A DNA stretch of 64,000 nt, taken from Burkholderia sp. BCC0322 (GTDB lineage: Bacteria; Pseudomonadota; Gammaproteobacteria; Burkholderiales; Burkholderiaceae). The DNA lies in NCBI RefSeq assembly GCF_902833045.1, contig NZ_CADFDU010000011.1:174260-238259 (forward strand), given 5' to 3'. This document shows positions 25,511 through 34,273 of this stretch, piece after piece. Numbering within the stretch: position 1 is the stretch's first letter; every line of letters starts with the position of its first letter. The position numbers were made by a program, and so were the translations under genes. Below the pieces are notes generated by a model. It had not been told where the DNA came from. It did not search any database and saw only the letters and a list, made by a program, of their open reading frames with translations.

Positions 25511-27631
25511 ATGACGTCATCGAGCCGCCGCCGTTTCCTGCATACCGTCGCACAATCCGCGGGCGCCGCCGTCGCGCTCAACGCCTTCCCCGAATCGATC
25601 CGACGCGCGCTCGCGATTCCCGCCGCGCGCGGCAGCGGCACGATCCGCGATGTCGAGCACATCGTCGTGTTCATGCAGGAAAACCGCTCGTTCGATCATT
25701 ACTTCGGACACCTGCGCGGCGTGCGCGGCTACAACGACCGCTTCCCGATCCCGCTGCCGAACGGCAAGCCGGTGTGGTACCAGCCGTCGAAGGCCGATCC
25801 GACAAAGCCTGTATTGCCGTTCCGGCTGAACACGCTGACGACGAGCGCGCAGTGCGTCGGCGACCTCGACCACTCGTGGTACAAGACGCACGCGGCGATC
25901 GACGGCGGCCGCTACGACCAGTGGCCCGCGAACAAGACCGACATGACGATGGGCTATCACGTGCGCGAGGACATCCCGTTCCACTACGCGCTCGCCGATG
26001 CGTTCACCGTTTGCGACCACTACTTCTGCTCGCTGCCGGGGCCGACGCACCCGAACCGCTCGTACCTGATGACGGGCACCGTCGACCCGACCGGCAAGTT
26101 CGGCGGCCCGCTGCTCGACAACAGCGACTATGTCGACGGCGACGGGCCGCCCGCCTATCAGTTGCTGTCGTGGACGACCTTTCCCGAACGTCTCGAAGCG
26201 CACGGCGTGTCGTGGCAGATCTACCAGCAGGGCACGACGGGCAACGATCCGTACAACGGCAACTACGGCACGAACGTGCTGCAGAACTTCGCGAACTTCA
26301 TCAACGCGAAGCCCGGCTCGCCGCTGTACCAGCGCGCGCAGACGGTGCGCACTCTCGACAACCTGAAGGACGACGTGATCAACGACCGGCTGCCGCAGGT
26401 GTCGTGGCTGTGCCCGCCCGCGGCGTTCTCCGAGCATCCGAAGTACACGCCCGCGTACGGTGCGAACTACACGTCGCAGATCCTCGATGCGCTCACGTCG
26501 AACCCGGACGTATGGCGCAAGACCGTGCTGTTCATCATGTACGACGAGAACGACGGCTTCTTCGACCACATCGTGCCGCCGCAGCCGCCGACGTCGGCCG
26601 CGCAGGGCGCGTCGACCGTGACGACCGACGGCGAGCTGCACACGGTCGTGAACCCCGGCCGCGGCGGCAGCTACACGGCCGACGGCCTGCCGTACGGCCT
26701 CGGGCCGCGCGTGCCGATGACGGTCGTGTCGCCGTGGACGAAAGGCGGCTTCGTGTGCTCGCAGGTGTTCGACCACACGTCGGTGATCCGCTTCATCGGC
26801 GAGCGCTTCGGCATCGACGAACCGAACATCACGCCGTGGCGCCGCACGGTGTGTGGCGACCTCACCGCCGCATTCGACTTCCGCTCGTCCGACGCGTCGT
26901 TCCCGCCGCTGCCCGACACGAGCCAGTACCGCTCGATTGCCGACCAGCAATGCACGTCGCAGCCCGCGCCGACCGTGCCCGCGACGCCGTCGCCGGTCGA
27001 CCCGCAGGAGCCCGGCGTGCGGCCGGCACGTGCGCTGCCGTACGAACTGCACGTGAACGCGAGCATGGATGGCGGGACCAGGCTGCGCATCGAGTTCGCG
27101 AACCGCGGCAACCAGGGCGCGCACTTCCACGTGTACGCGACGAACCGCACCGATGGCCCGTGGCGCTATACGGTCGGCGCGCACCGCGCGCTGCATGCGG
27201 ATTTCGACCTGACGGTGACGAACGGGGCGTACACGTTCGCTGTGTACGGGCCGAACGGCTTCGTGCGCGTGTTCTCGGGCAACGTGTCGGCCGCGGCCAC
27301 GCCGCATCGCAACCCCGCGCGACCGGAAGTGAAGGCCGGCTACGACATCGCGAACGGGAACCTGTACCTGAACCTGCGCAACCATGGCGGGGCGCACGTC
27401 ACGCTGACGCTGACCGACAACGCATACGGCGCGCCGTCGCGACAGGTGACGCTGCACGGCGGTGACGAGCGCGTCGAGCAGTGGACGCTCGCGTCGAGCC
27501 ACCAATGGTATGACGTGACGGTGAGCGACGGCGCGGCCGGCACCTTCTCGCGCCGTTTCGCGGGCCACGTCGAGAACGGCCGGCCGAGCTATTCGGATCC
27601 GGCGGCGGTGCGGCCGGTCTCCGCGGCGTAA
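25511..27631 (+). CDS. Phosphocholine-specific phospholipase C, Tat-exported
   Basis: A 706-residue bacterial phospholipase C of the non-hemolytic PlcN/acid phosphatase AcpA superfamily. It starts with a twin-arginine signal (SSRRRFLHTVAQSAG), so it is exported folded. The catalytic domain (about 45-490) has the nucleophile segment MQENRSFDHYFG (56-66) and FIMYDENDGFFDHIVPP with metal-binding residues. Two C-terminal beta-sandwich DUF756 domains (about 520-600 and 610-690) are present, as in known enzymes. It releases phosphocholine from phosphatidylcholine and may help phosphate scavenging or host lipid attack. The ATG follows GAGGTGAAATAAC. Confidence 0.95.
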   Translation: MTSSSRRRFLHTVAQSAGAAVALNAFPESIRRALAIPAARGSGTIRDVEHIVVFMQENRSFDHYFGHLRGVRGYNDRFPIPLPNGKPVWYQPSKADPTKPVLPFRLNTLTTSAQCVGDLDHSWYKTHAAIDGGRYDQWPANKTDMTMGYHVREDIPFHYALADAFTVCDHYFCSLPGPTHPNRSYLMTGTVDPTGKFGGPLLDNSDYVDGDGPPAYQLLSWTTFPERLEAHGVSWQIYQQGTTGNDPYNGNYGTNVLQNFANFINAKPGSPLYQRAQTVRTLDNLKDDVINDRLPQVSWLCPPAAFSEHPKYTPAYGANYTSQILDALTSNPDVWRKTVLFIMYDENDGFFDHIVPPQPPTSAAQGASTVTTDGELHTVVNPGRGGSYTADGLPYGLGPRVPMTVVSPWTKGGFVCSQVFDHTSVIRFIGERFGIDEPNITPWRRTVCGDLTAAFDFRSSDASFPPLPDTSQYRSIADQQCTSQPAPTVPATPSPVDPQEPGVRPARALPYELHVNASMDGGTRLRIEFANRGNQGAHFHVYATNRTDGPWRYTVGAHRALHADFDLTVTNGAYTFAVYGPNGFVRVFSGNVSAAATPHRNPARPEVKAGYDIANGNLYLNLRNHGGAHVTLTLTDNAYGAPSRQVTLHGGDERVEQWTLASSHQWYDVTVSDGAAGTFSRRFAGHVENGRPSYSDPAAVRPVSAA

Positions 27632-27691
27632 GCGCGACGGCGCGGCGTGGCGCGGCACTCGCCGAGCCGCGCGCGCCGCCCGCCCGGCTCG

Positions 27692-28315
27692 TCAGATCGC
27701 GTGCGCGAGCGCGCGGTCGACGCGAGCGGCTTCGACGCCGTCGTCTGCGTCGCGAAAGCGCAGCGGTGCCGCGCAGTGGACGAGCGTGTCGACGAAGTAC
27801 TTCGCGCGCGGCCACGGCCCGTAGCCGGCGGCGGTGTTGATGTGCCCGGCGTCGCCGAGGTTCACGAACGCGCTGCCCAGGTGCTGCGCGAGCGTGCGTG
27901 CGTCGCCGAGCGGCATCCACGGATCGGTCTCGCTGCCGATCACGATCGACGGCACGGCGAGCCGTCGCGCGTCGAACGGCCCGGCAAACGTGAATTTCTT
28001 CGGACTGGCGGGCGCGACGAGCAACACGCCCGCGACATCGCCCGCATGCGGCCGCTGCGCGAGCGCATGCGCGGCCGCGAGGCAGCCGAAGCTGTGCGCG
28101 GCCAGCACGAACGGGCCGCGTTCGCGGTCGAGCACGGTGCGCACCGATTGCGCCCAGCGCGCGAGATCGGGCGCGTCCCAGTCGTCCTGCTCGACGCGCA
28201 GCGAGCGCGGGAACTGCCGTTCGAGCCAGGTCTGCCAGTGAGCGCCTTCGCTGCCGTGCAGGCCCGGAACGGTGACGAGCCGCGGCGGCCACGCCGATTT
28301 GCTGCATGCGCGCAT
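27692..28315 (-). CDS. RBBP9/YdeN-type alpha/beta hydrolase
   Basis: A 207-residue serine hydrolase of the RBBP9/YdeN family. LVTVPGLHGSEGAHWQTWLE and the nucleophile elbow AAHSFGCLAA (Ser in G/A-H-S-F-G) are family-specific. The acid/base segment IGSETDPWMPLGDA and the catalytic His in GDAGHINTAAGYGPW complete the triad. Function of the family in bacteria is poorly known. The start at 28315 is preceded by GAGGGCAATC. It is convergent with the phospholipase and divergent from the ghrA-type operon. Confidence 0.88.
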   Translation of the reverse strand: MRACSKSAWPPRLVTVPGLHGSEGAHWQTWLERQFPRSLRVEQDDWDAPDLARWAQSVRTVLDRERGPFVLAAHSFGCLAAAHALAQRPHAGDVAGVLLVAPASPKKFTFAGPFDARRLAVPSIVIGSETDPWMPLGDARTLAQHLGSAFVNLGDAGHINTAAGYGPWPRAKYFVDTLVHCAAPLRFRDADDGVEAARVDRALAHAI

Positions 28316-28575
28316 GATTGCCCTCGCTTGCCTGAAAACGGGATTCGATTGTGGCGCGGCGTCCCCGGCGGACGAACCAATATTTCGTGCTTTGCATTTG
28401 CGTCGGACGGCGCCGGGGGCCAACGCCCCGGAGCAGCCGCCCACGCCGGTCGCCCGCCCCGCGCACCGGCGCGCGATGCGCCGCGAGACCGTAGAATGTG
28501 GGCTTCCCGTCAGCTTCACACGGAACCGGGGCCAGGCGCCGACGCGCCGGGCGCCCGGTCGTCAGGAGACGCCCG
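28316..28575. other. Divergent region between the hydrolase and the ghrA-type operon
   Basis: Holds the two promoters. GTAGAAT at about 28491 looks like a -10 box for the plus-strand operon. No other gene is apparent. Confidence 0.4.
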
Positions 28576-28665
28576 ATGTCCGCTACGCCCGCCGGCGCGC
28601 TGCGCCCGGCCCTGCTCGCAGTGCCCGTGACGCGCCTCGCCGGCGCGCGCGCCGTCATCCAATGA
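28576..28665 (+). CDS. Putative 29-residue uORF coupled to the hydroxyacid dehydrogenase
   Basis: Short ORF beginning MSATPAGALRP, with a clear Shine-Dalgarno (CAGGAGAC) 6-12 nt upstream. Its TGA overlaps the ATG of the next gene (AATGA at 28661-28665). The next gene has no ribosome-binding site of its own. The peptide is Ala/Pro/Leu/Val-rich with no recognised motif. It is likely to serve translational coupling rather than make a functional protein. Confidence 0.5.
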   Translation: MSATPAGALRPALLAVPVTRLAGARAVIQ

Positions 28666-29603
28666 AGATCCTGTTCCATTCCCCGCACCAGGAAGCCGGC
28701 GCGTGGCGCGACGAGATCGCGCATGCGCTGCCGGAAGCCCAACTGCGCGCGTGGCAGCCGGGCGACACGGCCGCCGCCGACTACGCGCTCGTGTGGCGCG
28801 CGCCGCGCGAATTCTTCACCCCGCGCGACGGCCTGCGCGCGATCTTCAACCTCGGCGCCGGCGTCGACGCGCTGCTTGCGCTCGAGCGCGCGCATCCGGG
28901 CACGCTGCCGCGGCACGTGCCGCTCGTGCGGCTGGAGGATTCGGGCATGGCGCGGCAGATGGTCGAATACGTGACGCACGCGGTGCTGCGCTACCTGCGC
29001 CGCTTCGACGAATACGAAGCGTTGCAGCGCGAGCGCCGCTGGCGGCCGCTCGAACCGCATGCGCGCGCAAGCTTCACCGTCGCCGTGCTCGGCCTCGGCG
29101 TGCTCGGCGCGCAGGTCGCGCTCGCACTTGCCGCACTCGGCCTGCCCGTGCGCGGCTACAGCCGCAGCGCGAAGCAGCTCGACGGCATTGCGACCTTCGC
29201 CGGCGACGGCGCGTTCGATGCGTGCATCGACGGCGCGAAGGTGCTCGTCAACCTGCTGCCGAGCACGCCCGACACCGACGGCATCCTGTCGTCGCGCACC
29301 TTCGCGCGGCTCGCGCCCGGTGCGTATGTCGTCAACGTCGCGCGCGGCGCGCATCTCGTCGAAGCCGACCTGCTCGACGCGCTCGCGAGCGGCCAGGTGG
29401 CCGCCGCGACGCTCGACGTATTCCAGCGCGAGCCGCTGCCTGAAGACCATCCGTTCTGGCACGCGCCGCGCATCACGATCACGCCGCACAGCTCGGCCGA
29501 GACGCTGCGCGACGAAGCCGTCGCGCAGATCGCCGGCAAGATCCGCGCGCTCGAGCGCGGCGAGCGCGTCGGCGGCATCGTCGACTACGCACGCGGCTAC
29601 TGA
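28662..29603 (+). CDS. Glyoxylate/hydroxypyruvate reductase A-type 2-hydroxyacid dehydrogenase
   Basis: A 313-residue D-2-hydroxyacid dehydrogenase resembling GhrA. The N-terminal catalytic part (MKILFHSPHQEAGAWRDE) is followed by the NAD(P)-binding Rossmann core with GLGVLG (144-149) and SRSAKQ after beta-2. The catalytic Arg lies in VNVARGAHLV, the Glu in the PLPEDHPFWHAP segment, and the His in ITPHSSAE. It reduces glyoxylate or hydroxypyruvate to glycolate or glycerate. It is the first main gene of a four-gene operon and probably depends on the uORF for translation. Confidence 0.9.
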   Translation: MKILFHSPHQEAGAWRDEIAHALPEAQLRAWQPGDTAAADYALVWRAPREFFTPRDGLRAIFNLGAGVDALLALERAHPGTLPRHVPLVRLEDSGMARQMVEYVTHAVLRYLRRFDEYEALQRERRWRPLEPHARASFTVAVLGLGVLGAQVALALAALGLPVRGYSRSAKQLDGIATFAGDGAFDACIDGAKVLVNLLPSTPDTDGILSSRTFARLAPGAYVVNVARGAHLVEADLLDALASGQVAAATLDVFQREPLPEDHPFWHAPRITITPHSSAETLRDEAVAQIAGKIRALERGERVGGIVDYARGY

Positions 29604-29629
29604 ATCTACAAGCAAACCAGGAGACAACC

Positions 29630-30562
29630 ATGACGTTCCCCTCCGCCGTCAAGATCGTCGAAGTCGGCCCGCGCGACGGGCTGCAGAACGAAAAGACCTT
29701 CGTGCCGACCGACGTGAAGATCGCGCTCGTCGACCGGCTGTCGCGCGCCGGCTTCCGCAACGTCGAGGCCGCGTCGTTCGTGTCGCCGAAATGGGTGCCG
29801 CAGATGGCCGACGGCGCCGACGTGATGGCCGGCATCGAGCGCCGCGCGGGCACCGTGTACTCGGTGCTCACGCCGAACCTGAAGGGTTTCGAGAACGCGC
29901 TCGCCGCGCGCGCCGACGAAGTCGTGATCTTCGGCGCGGCGAGCGAGGCGTTCTCGCAGCGCAACATCAACTGCAGCATCGCCGAGAGCATCGCGCGCTT
30001 CGAGCCCGTCGCGAAGGCGGCGAAGGATGCGGGCCTGCGGCTGCGCGGCAGCGTGTCGTGCACGCTCGGCTGCCCGTACCAGGGCGAAGTGCCGGTCGCG
30101 TCGGTCGTCGACGTCGTCGAGCGCTTCGCCGCGCTCGGCTGCGACGAGATCGACATCGCCGACACGATCGGCGTCGGCACGCCGAAGCGCACCCGCGAAG
30201 TGCTCGCGGCCGTCACGCGCGTGTTCCCGCGCGAACGCCTGTCGGGCCACTTCCACGACACCTACGGCCAGGCGCTCGCGAACATCTACGCGGCGCTGTT
30301 CGAGGGGATCGAGATTTTCCACGCGTCGGTCGCGGGCCTCGGCGGCTGCCCGTACGCGAAGGGCGCGACCGGCAACGTCGCGACCGAGGACGTGCTGTAT
30401 CTAATGCAGGGCCTCGGCATCGACACCGGCATCGATCTCGCGCAAGTGGTCGCCGCCGGCGACTTCATCTCGAACGCGATCGGCCGCGCGAACGTATCGC
30501 GCGCCGGTCGCGCGCTGCTCGCCAAGGCGCAGAGCGCGGCCGACGCCGCGAACTGCGTGTGA
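29630..30562 (+). CDS. mvaB: Hydroxymethylglutaryl-CoA lyase
   Basis: A 310-residue HMG-CoA lyase that splits HMG-CoA to acetoacetate and acetyl-CoA in leucine catabolism. EVGPRDGLQNEK at the N-terminus includes the metal and substrate ligands. The SVSCTLGCPYQG, DIADTIGVGTP and FHDTYGQALANI segments follow. The active-site cysteine lies in the family signature SVAGLGGCPYAKGATGN. It has a GGAGACAACC ribosome-binding site and lies 26 nt after the dehydrogenase. The rest of the leucine pathway genes are not here. Confidence 0.95.
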   Translation: MTFPSAVKIVEVGPRDGLQNEKTFVPTDVKIALVDRLSRAGFRNVEAASFVSPKWVPQMADGADVMAGIERRAGTVYSVLTPNLKGFENALAARADEVVIFGAASEAFSQRNINCSIAESIARFEPVAKAAKDAGLRLRGSVSCTLGCPYQGEVPVASVVDVVERFAALGCDEIDIADTIGVGTPKRTREVLAAVTRVFPRERLSGHFHDTYGQALANIYAALFEGIEIFHASVAGLGGCPYAKGATGNVATEDVLYLMQGLGIDTGIDLAQVVAAGDFISNAIGRANVSRAGRALLAKAQSAADAANCV

Positions 30563-30588
30563 CCCCGGTATTCCATGGATTCCTCAAC

Positions 30589-31095
30589 ATGACGACACCT
30601 GCTTCATTCGATTCCCTCCCCGATTCCGCGCGACGCGTCGCGCTGCTGCTGCGCGAGCGCGGCCATGCGAAAGGCATCGTGATGCTCGCCGAAACCGGCA
30701 AGACTTCGGCCGAAGCCGCAGCCGGGCTCGGCTGCTCGGTCGCGCAGATCGCGAAGTCGATCCTGTTTCGCCGCCAGTCGGACGGCGCGCCGGTGCTCGT
30801 GATCGCGAGCGGCGTCAATCGCGTCGACGAGAAGAAGGTTGCCGCGCAAGTCGGCGCGGTCGGCCGCGCGGACGCGAAGTTCGTGCGCGACAACACCGGC
30901 TATGCGATCGGCGGCGTCTGCCCGATCGGCCATCTCGTCGAACCCGTCACGCTGATCGACGCCGACCTGCTCGAGCTCGACAGCCTGTGGGCGGCCGCCG
31001 GCCATCCGCACGCGGTGTTCAACCTGTCGCCGAACGAACTCGTATCGCTGACGGGCGCGCCGGTGGCGGACATCGCATTGCGGGAGCCCGCATGA
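30589..31095 (+). CDS. YbaK/ProX-type aminoacyl-tRNA deacylase
   Basis: A 168-residue protein of the YbaK/EbsC/ProX editing-domain family, which hydrolyses mischarged tRNA (for example Cys- or Ala-tRNA(Pro)). Family features are CSVAQIAKSILFR with the conserved catalytic Lys, VLVIASGVNRVDEKKVA and GYAIGGVCPIGH. It starts 26 nt after mvaB, and its TGA overlaps the ATG of the next gene. Its place in this operon has no obvious metabolic reason. Confidence 0.92.
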   Translation: MTTPASFDSLPDSARRVALLLRERGHAKGIVMLAETGKTSAEAAAGLGCSVAQIAKSILFRRQSDGAPVLVIASGVNRVDEKKVAAQVGAVGRADAKFVRDNTGYAIGGVCPIGHLVEPVTLIDADLLELDSLWAAAGHPHAVFNLSPNELVSLTGAPVADIALREPA

Positions 31096-31304
31096 GCGAC
31101 GTGCCGGTGACGGCGCCGGTCGCCACGGTCGCGTCGCCGTGCACCGACGTATGCCGGATCGATCCGCGCACCGACTGGTGCGCGGGTTGCCTGCGCACGC
31201 GCGACGAGATCAAAGGGTGGCGTGCGTCTGACGACGACGCGAGGCGCGCGTTGCTCGCGCGGCTCGACGCGCGGCGGCGTCTGCTGGCGAGAAGCGGCGC
31301 ATAA
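31092..31304 (+). CDS. DUF1289 small cysteine protein
   Basis: A 70-residue protein with the DUF1289 pattern of four cysteines (CTDVCRIDPRTDWCAGCLRT), followed by an EIKGW segment and a helical Arg-rich tail. It may bind a metal; the function is not known. It overlaps the deacylase gene by ATGA and is the last gene of this operon. Confidence 0.88.
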   Translation: MSDVPVTAPVATVASPCTDVCRIDPRTDWCAGCLRTRDEIKGWRASDDDARRALLARLDARRRLLARSGA

Positions 31305-31336
31305 AAAAAAGCCGTTCAGCCTGACCGGCGAACGGC
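31303..31336 (-). terminator. Rho-independent terminator of the EamA transporter gene
   Basis: Stem GCCGTTC / GAACGGC (31311-31317, 31330-31336). On the minus strand the stem is followed by eight T (A-run at 31303-31310). It starts right at the end of the convergent DUF1289 gene. Confidence 0.85.
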
Positions 31337-31567
31337 ATGAGATCGGAATCCTGTGAACGTGATCAACGTCACAGCCCGCATCATACGAGCGACGCGGCCG
31401 CATCGCATCGGGTGTTTCCCTACAACTTCTTACAGCGTCTTCCACGCATGCGCGCGCAGCGCTTTCGCTCGCCATGGACACGCCATCCGCGCGCCATGCT
31501 CGTTCCTGAAACGCACATTCGACGCGCCGCTGCGCTGCCCGCGGCGGCGCCGAATCGCACGACCGTT

Positions 31568-32470
31568 TCAGTTGCCGACGGCCGCGCGACGGGCGGGCAC
31601 GATGCGCCAGCCGAGATTCACGCCGGCCGCGGCGAGCAGGATCAGCAGCGCGCCGAGCACCTGCGTCCACGCGAGCGTCTGCCCGAACGCAACGTGATCG
31701 ACGACGATCGCGACGACCGGATAGACGAACGACAGCGCACCGGTCATCGCGGTCGGCAACTTCTGGATCGCGCCGTACAGCAGCACATACATCAGACCGG
31801 TGTTCACGACGCCGAGCACGACGAGGTCGAGCCACTGCCCGGCGGTCGCCGGCAACGTGCCGAAGTGCGCGAACGGCGCGAGCAGCAGGACCCCGAGGCC
31901 GGCCTGCAGCAGCGCGAGCAGATGCGGCGGCGTGCCCTTCAGGTGCTTCGTGACGATCGACGAGATCGCATACAGGAATGCCGCGCCGAGCGACAGCGCG
32001 ACGCCTTCCAGATACTCGCCCGGCACCGCGAGCACGGCCGGCTCGACGCGTACCACGGCGACGAGCCCGACGAATGCGAGCGCGAGCCACACGACCGTCG
32101 ACGCGGTGATCCGCTCGCGGAACACGATCGCGCCGAGCGCGACGAGCATGAACGGCTGCGTGTTGTAGACGGCGGTCGCCATCGAGATCGACGCACGCGA
32201 GTAGGCGGCGAACAGCAGCAGCCAGTTCGCGACGATCGCGACGCTGCCGAGCATCGCAAGCGCAAGCATCCGCGGCGAGAACAGCGCGCGGCGCAGGAAC
32301 CCGAACGCCGCGCAGACGATCGCGAGCGTCGCGGCGCCGAACAGGCAGCGAAAGAACACGACGTTCGTCAGCGGCTGCCGCGACGACATCACGAGCCAGC
32401 CGATCGTGCCGGACATCATCATTGCGACGACCATCTCGGCGGCGCCGCGGCGAATTTCATTCGAAGCCAT
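31568..32470 (-). CDS. EamA (DMT superfamily) transporter
   Basis: A 300-residue membrane protein with 10 predicted helices in two EamA repeats (residues about 8-140 and 155-285). Family-like segments are VVFFRCLFGAATLAIV in the first half and ALSFVYPVVAIVVDHVAFGQ in the second. Such proteins export amino acids or other metabolites. It is divergent from an Lrp/AsnC regulator, with 112 bp between them that contain a perfect dyad, so it is probably an Lrp-controlled amino acid exporter. Confidence 0.9.
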   Translation of the reverse strand: MASNEIRRGAAEMVVAMMMSGTIGWLVMSSRQPLTNVVFFRCLFGAATLAIVCAAFGFLRRALFSPRMLALAMLGSVAIVANWLLLFAAYSRASISMATAVYNTQPFMLVALGAIVFRERITASTVVWLALAFVGLVAVVRVEPAVLAVPGEYLEGVALSLGAAFLYAISSIVTKHLKGTPPHLLALLQAGLGVLLLAPFAHFGTLPATAGQWLDLVVLGVVNTGLMYVLLYGAIQKLPTAMTGALSFVYPVVAIVVDHVAFGQTLAWTQVLGALLILLAAAGVNLGWRIVPARRAAVGN

Positions 32471-32545
32471 CGTGAACTCCGTTCGGAAGCGTGGATGACT
32501 TCGATTCTAGAAACTTGCTTTCGCGGCGACCACGGCTAAACTGAA

Positions 32546-32563
32546 GTGAATCGACCGATTCAC
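32546..32563. promoter_or_regulatory. Lrp-type operator dyad
   Basis: GTGAATCG-AC-CGATTCAC is a perfect 8-2-8 inverted repeat in the 112-bp region between the divergent EamA and Lrp/AsnC genes. It lies 19 bp before the regulator start, so it is a good candidate for the regulator's own site. Confidence 0.65.
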
Positions 32564-32582
32564 CTTCGAAACCAAAGCGATC

Positions 32583-33074
32583 ATGCCGAAACGCCTTCCA
32601 CCGCCTGCCGTCGCGTCGCTCGACGCGACCGACCGCGCGATCCTCGCGGCGCTGGCCGACGACGCGCGCATCGCGACCAGCGAGCTCGCCCGGCAGATCG
32701 GCCTGTCGGCGCCCGCGACCGCAGACCGCGTGCGGCGGCTCGAAGCGCAAGGCGTGATTGCCGCGTTCACCGTCGAGCTCGACCCGCGCGCGCTCGGCTA
32801 CACGCTGCAGGCAATCGTCCGCGTGAAGCCGCTGCCCGGCCAGTTGCATCTCGTCGAAGAAATGCTGCGGCGGATTCCCGAATTCGTCGAGTGCGACAAG
32901 GTCACCGGCGACGACTGCTTCATCTGCCGGCTCTACCTGCGCACGATCGAGCACCTCGACGACATCCTGTCGAAAGTGACGGAGCGCGCCGAGACGAGCA
33001 CCGCGATCGTCAAATCGACGCCGGTGCCGCGCCGGCTGCCGCCGCTCATCGAGGACGACGGCGCGCACCGCTGA
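32583..33074 (+). CDS. Lrp/AsnC-family transcriptional regulator
   Basis: A 163-residue Lrp-type regulator. The N-terminal HTH (about 14-75) reads LDATDRAILAALADDARIATSELARQI and LSAPATADRVRRLEAQGVIAAF. The C-terminal RAM ligand-binding domain follows (YTLQAIVRVKPLPGQLHLVEE, VTGDDCFICRLYL). It is divergent from the EamA exporter and probably senses an amino acid. Confidence 0.92.
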   Translation: MPKRLPPPAVASLDATDRAILAALADDARIATSELARQIGLSAPATADRVRRLEAQGVIAAFTVELDPRALGYTLQAIVRVKPLPGQLHLVEEMLRRIPEFVECDKVTGDDCFICRLYLRTIEHLDDILSKVTERAETSTAIVKSTPVPRRLPPLIEDDGAHR

Positions 33075-33104
33075 GCAGCCGGGTCGCGCGCCGCCCGCGC
33101 ATCG

Positions 33105-34001
33105 TCAGGCAGCCGCCTCGCGCGCATCGAAGAACGCCAGCAGTTCGTCGATCAGCGCGACGGGCGCCTCTTCCGGAATGTAGTGCCCGCACTCGAGCGC
33201 GCGGCCGCTGACGTCGCGCGCCACGCGGCGCCATTCCTCGAGCGGATCGAAGCAGCGGCCGACGATCCCGTGCTCGCCCCACAGCACGCGCAGCGGACAC
33301 GCAAGCTTGTTGCCGCGCTCGAGATCCGCACGGTCGTGCTCGAGATCGATCGTCGCGGATGCACGGTAGTCCTCGCACATCGCATGCACGGCGCCCGGCT
33401 GCGCGAGCGCGGCCCGGTACGCGGCAAGCGCTTCGGGCGCGAACGGTGTGAGCCCGGCGGACCGGTTGCCCATCACGCGCTCGATGTACGCATCGGTATG
33501 CGCGCCGACCAGCGTCTCGGGCAGCGGCTCCGGCTGGATCAGGAAGAACCAGTGGAAATACGCGGTCGCGAACGCGCGATCGGTTTTCTCGTACATCGCG
33601 AGCGTCGGTGCGATGTCGAGCAGCATCATCCGCTCGACGGCGTCCGTGTGGTCGAGCGCAAGCCGGTGTGCGACCCGCGCGCCGCGATCGTGCGCGCACA
33701 CGTGGAAGTGCTCGAAGCCGAAATGCCGCATCACGGCGACCTGGTCGGCCGCCATCGCACGTTTCGAATACGGCGCATGCTGCGCGTCGCTCGGCGGCTT
33801 GCCCGACGCGCCGTAACCGCGCAGGTCGGTGGCGATCACCGTGAAATGATCCGCGAGCGTCGCGGCAACGCGATGCCAGATCATGTGGGTTTGCGGATGC
33901 CCGTGCAGCAACAGGAGCGGCGGACCCGCGCCGCCTTTGACACCGAAGATGTCGGTGTCCTGCACCGTCACGCGAAACGGTGCAAACGCCTCAAACGACA
34001 T
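33105..34001 (-). CDS. Haloacetate (fluoroacetate) dehalogenase-type alpha/beta hydrolase
   Basis: A 298-residue alpha/beta hydrolase. The nucleophile elbow reads CAHDRGARVAHRLALDH, so the nucleophile is Asp105 with Arg106 and Arg109, exactly the arrangement of fluoroacetate dehalogenases. LLLHGHPQTHMIWH supplies the oxyanion hole, and TDLRGYGASGKP and YFHWFFLIQPEPLPE (with the halide-binding Trp) also fit. The catalytic His is in ALECGHYIPEEAP. It should hydrolyse the C-F or C-Cl bond of 2-haloacids, although some homologues act on epoxides. It converges on the Lrp gene and is divergent from the nitronate monooxygenase gene. Confidence 0.88.
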   Translation of the reverse strand: MSFEAFAPFRVTVQDTDIFGVKGGAGPPLLLLHGHPQTHMIWHRVAATLADHFTVIATDLRGYGASGKPPSDAQHAPYSKRAMAADQVAVMRHFGFEHFHVCAHDRGARVAHRLALDHTDAVERMMLLDIAPTLAMYEKTDRAFATAYFHWFFLIQPEPLPETLVGAHTDAYIERVMGNRSAGLTPFAPEALAAYRAALAQPGAVHAMCEDYRASATIDLEHDRADLERGNKLACPLRVLWGEHGIVGRCFDPLEEWRRVARDVSGRALECGHYIPEEAPVALIDELLAFFDAREAAA

Positions 34002-34153
34002 GGTTTGTTTCTCGTTGGTTTGTTATGGCGGCTATTTTAGGAGCGCTTGCACCTCTACACAGCGGGGCAACAGCTCGAATCCGTAGAAAGAGAACACTCA
34101 CTCGATTGCCGGCACACCGCGCATTTTGTTAAGCTCGCGTAGAATCGCACGAT

Positions 34154-34173
34154 CGTTCGTATTAATATGAACG
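34154..34173. promoter_or_regulatory. Near-perfect 20-bp palindrome
   Basis: CGTTCGTATTAATATGAACG, symmetric around TATTAATA except for one mismatched pair. It lies 100 bp upstream of the nitronate monooxygenase and 152 bp upstream of the dehalogenase start. TetR/MarR-like operator candidate; no linked regulator. Confidence 0.5.
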
Positions 34174-34273
34174 ACCTCGTTTCGCAGCTACACTCGAATC
34201 ATCACCGTTCGACCGCAAAGCATGGCGGCGTCGGCGCAACCGCGCGGCCGCCCCTGGAGACTGGAGACATCAC

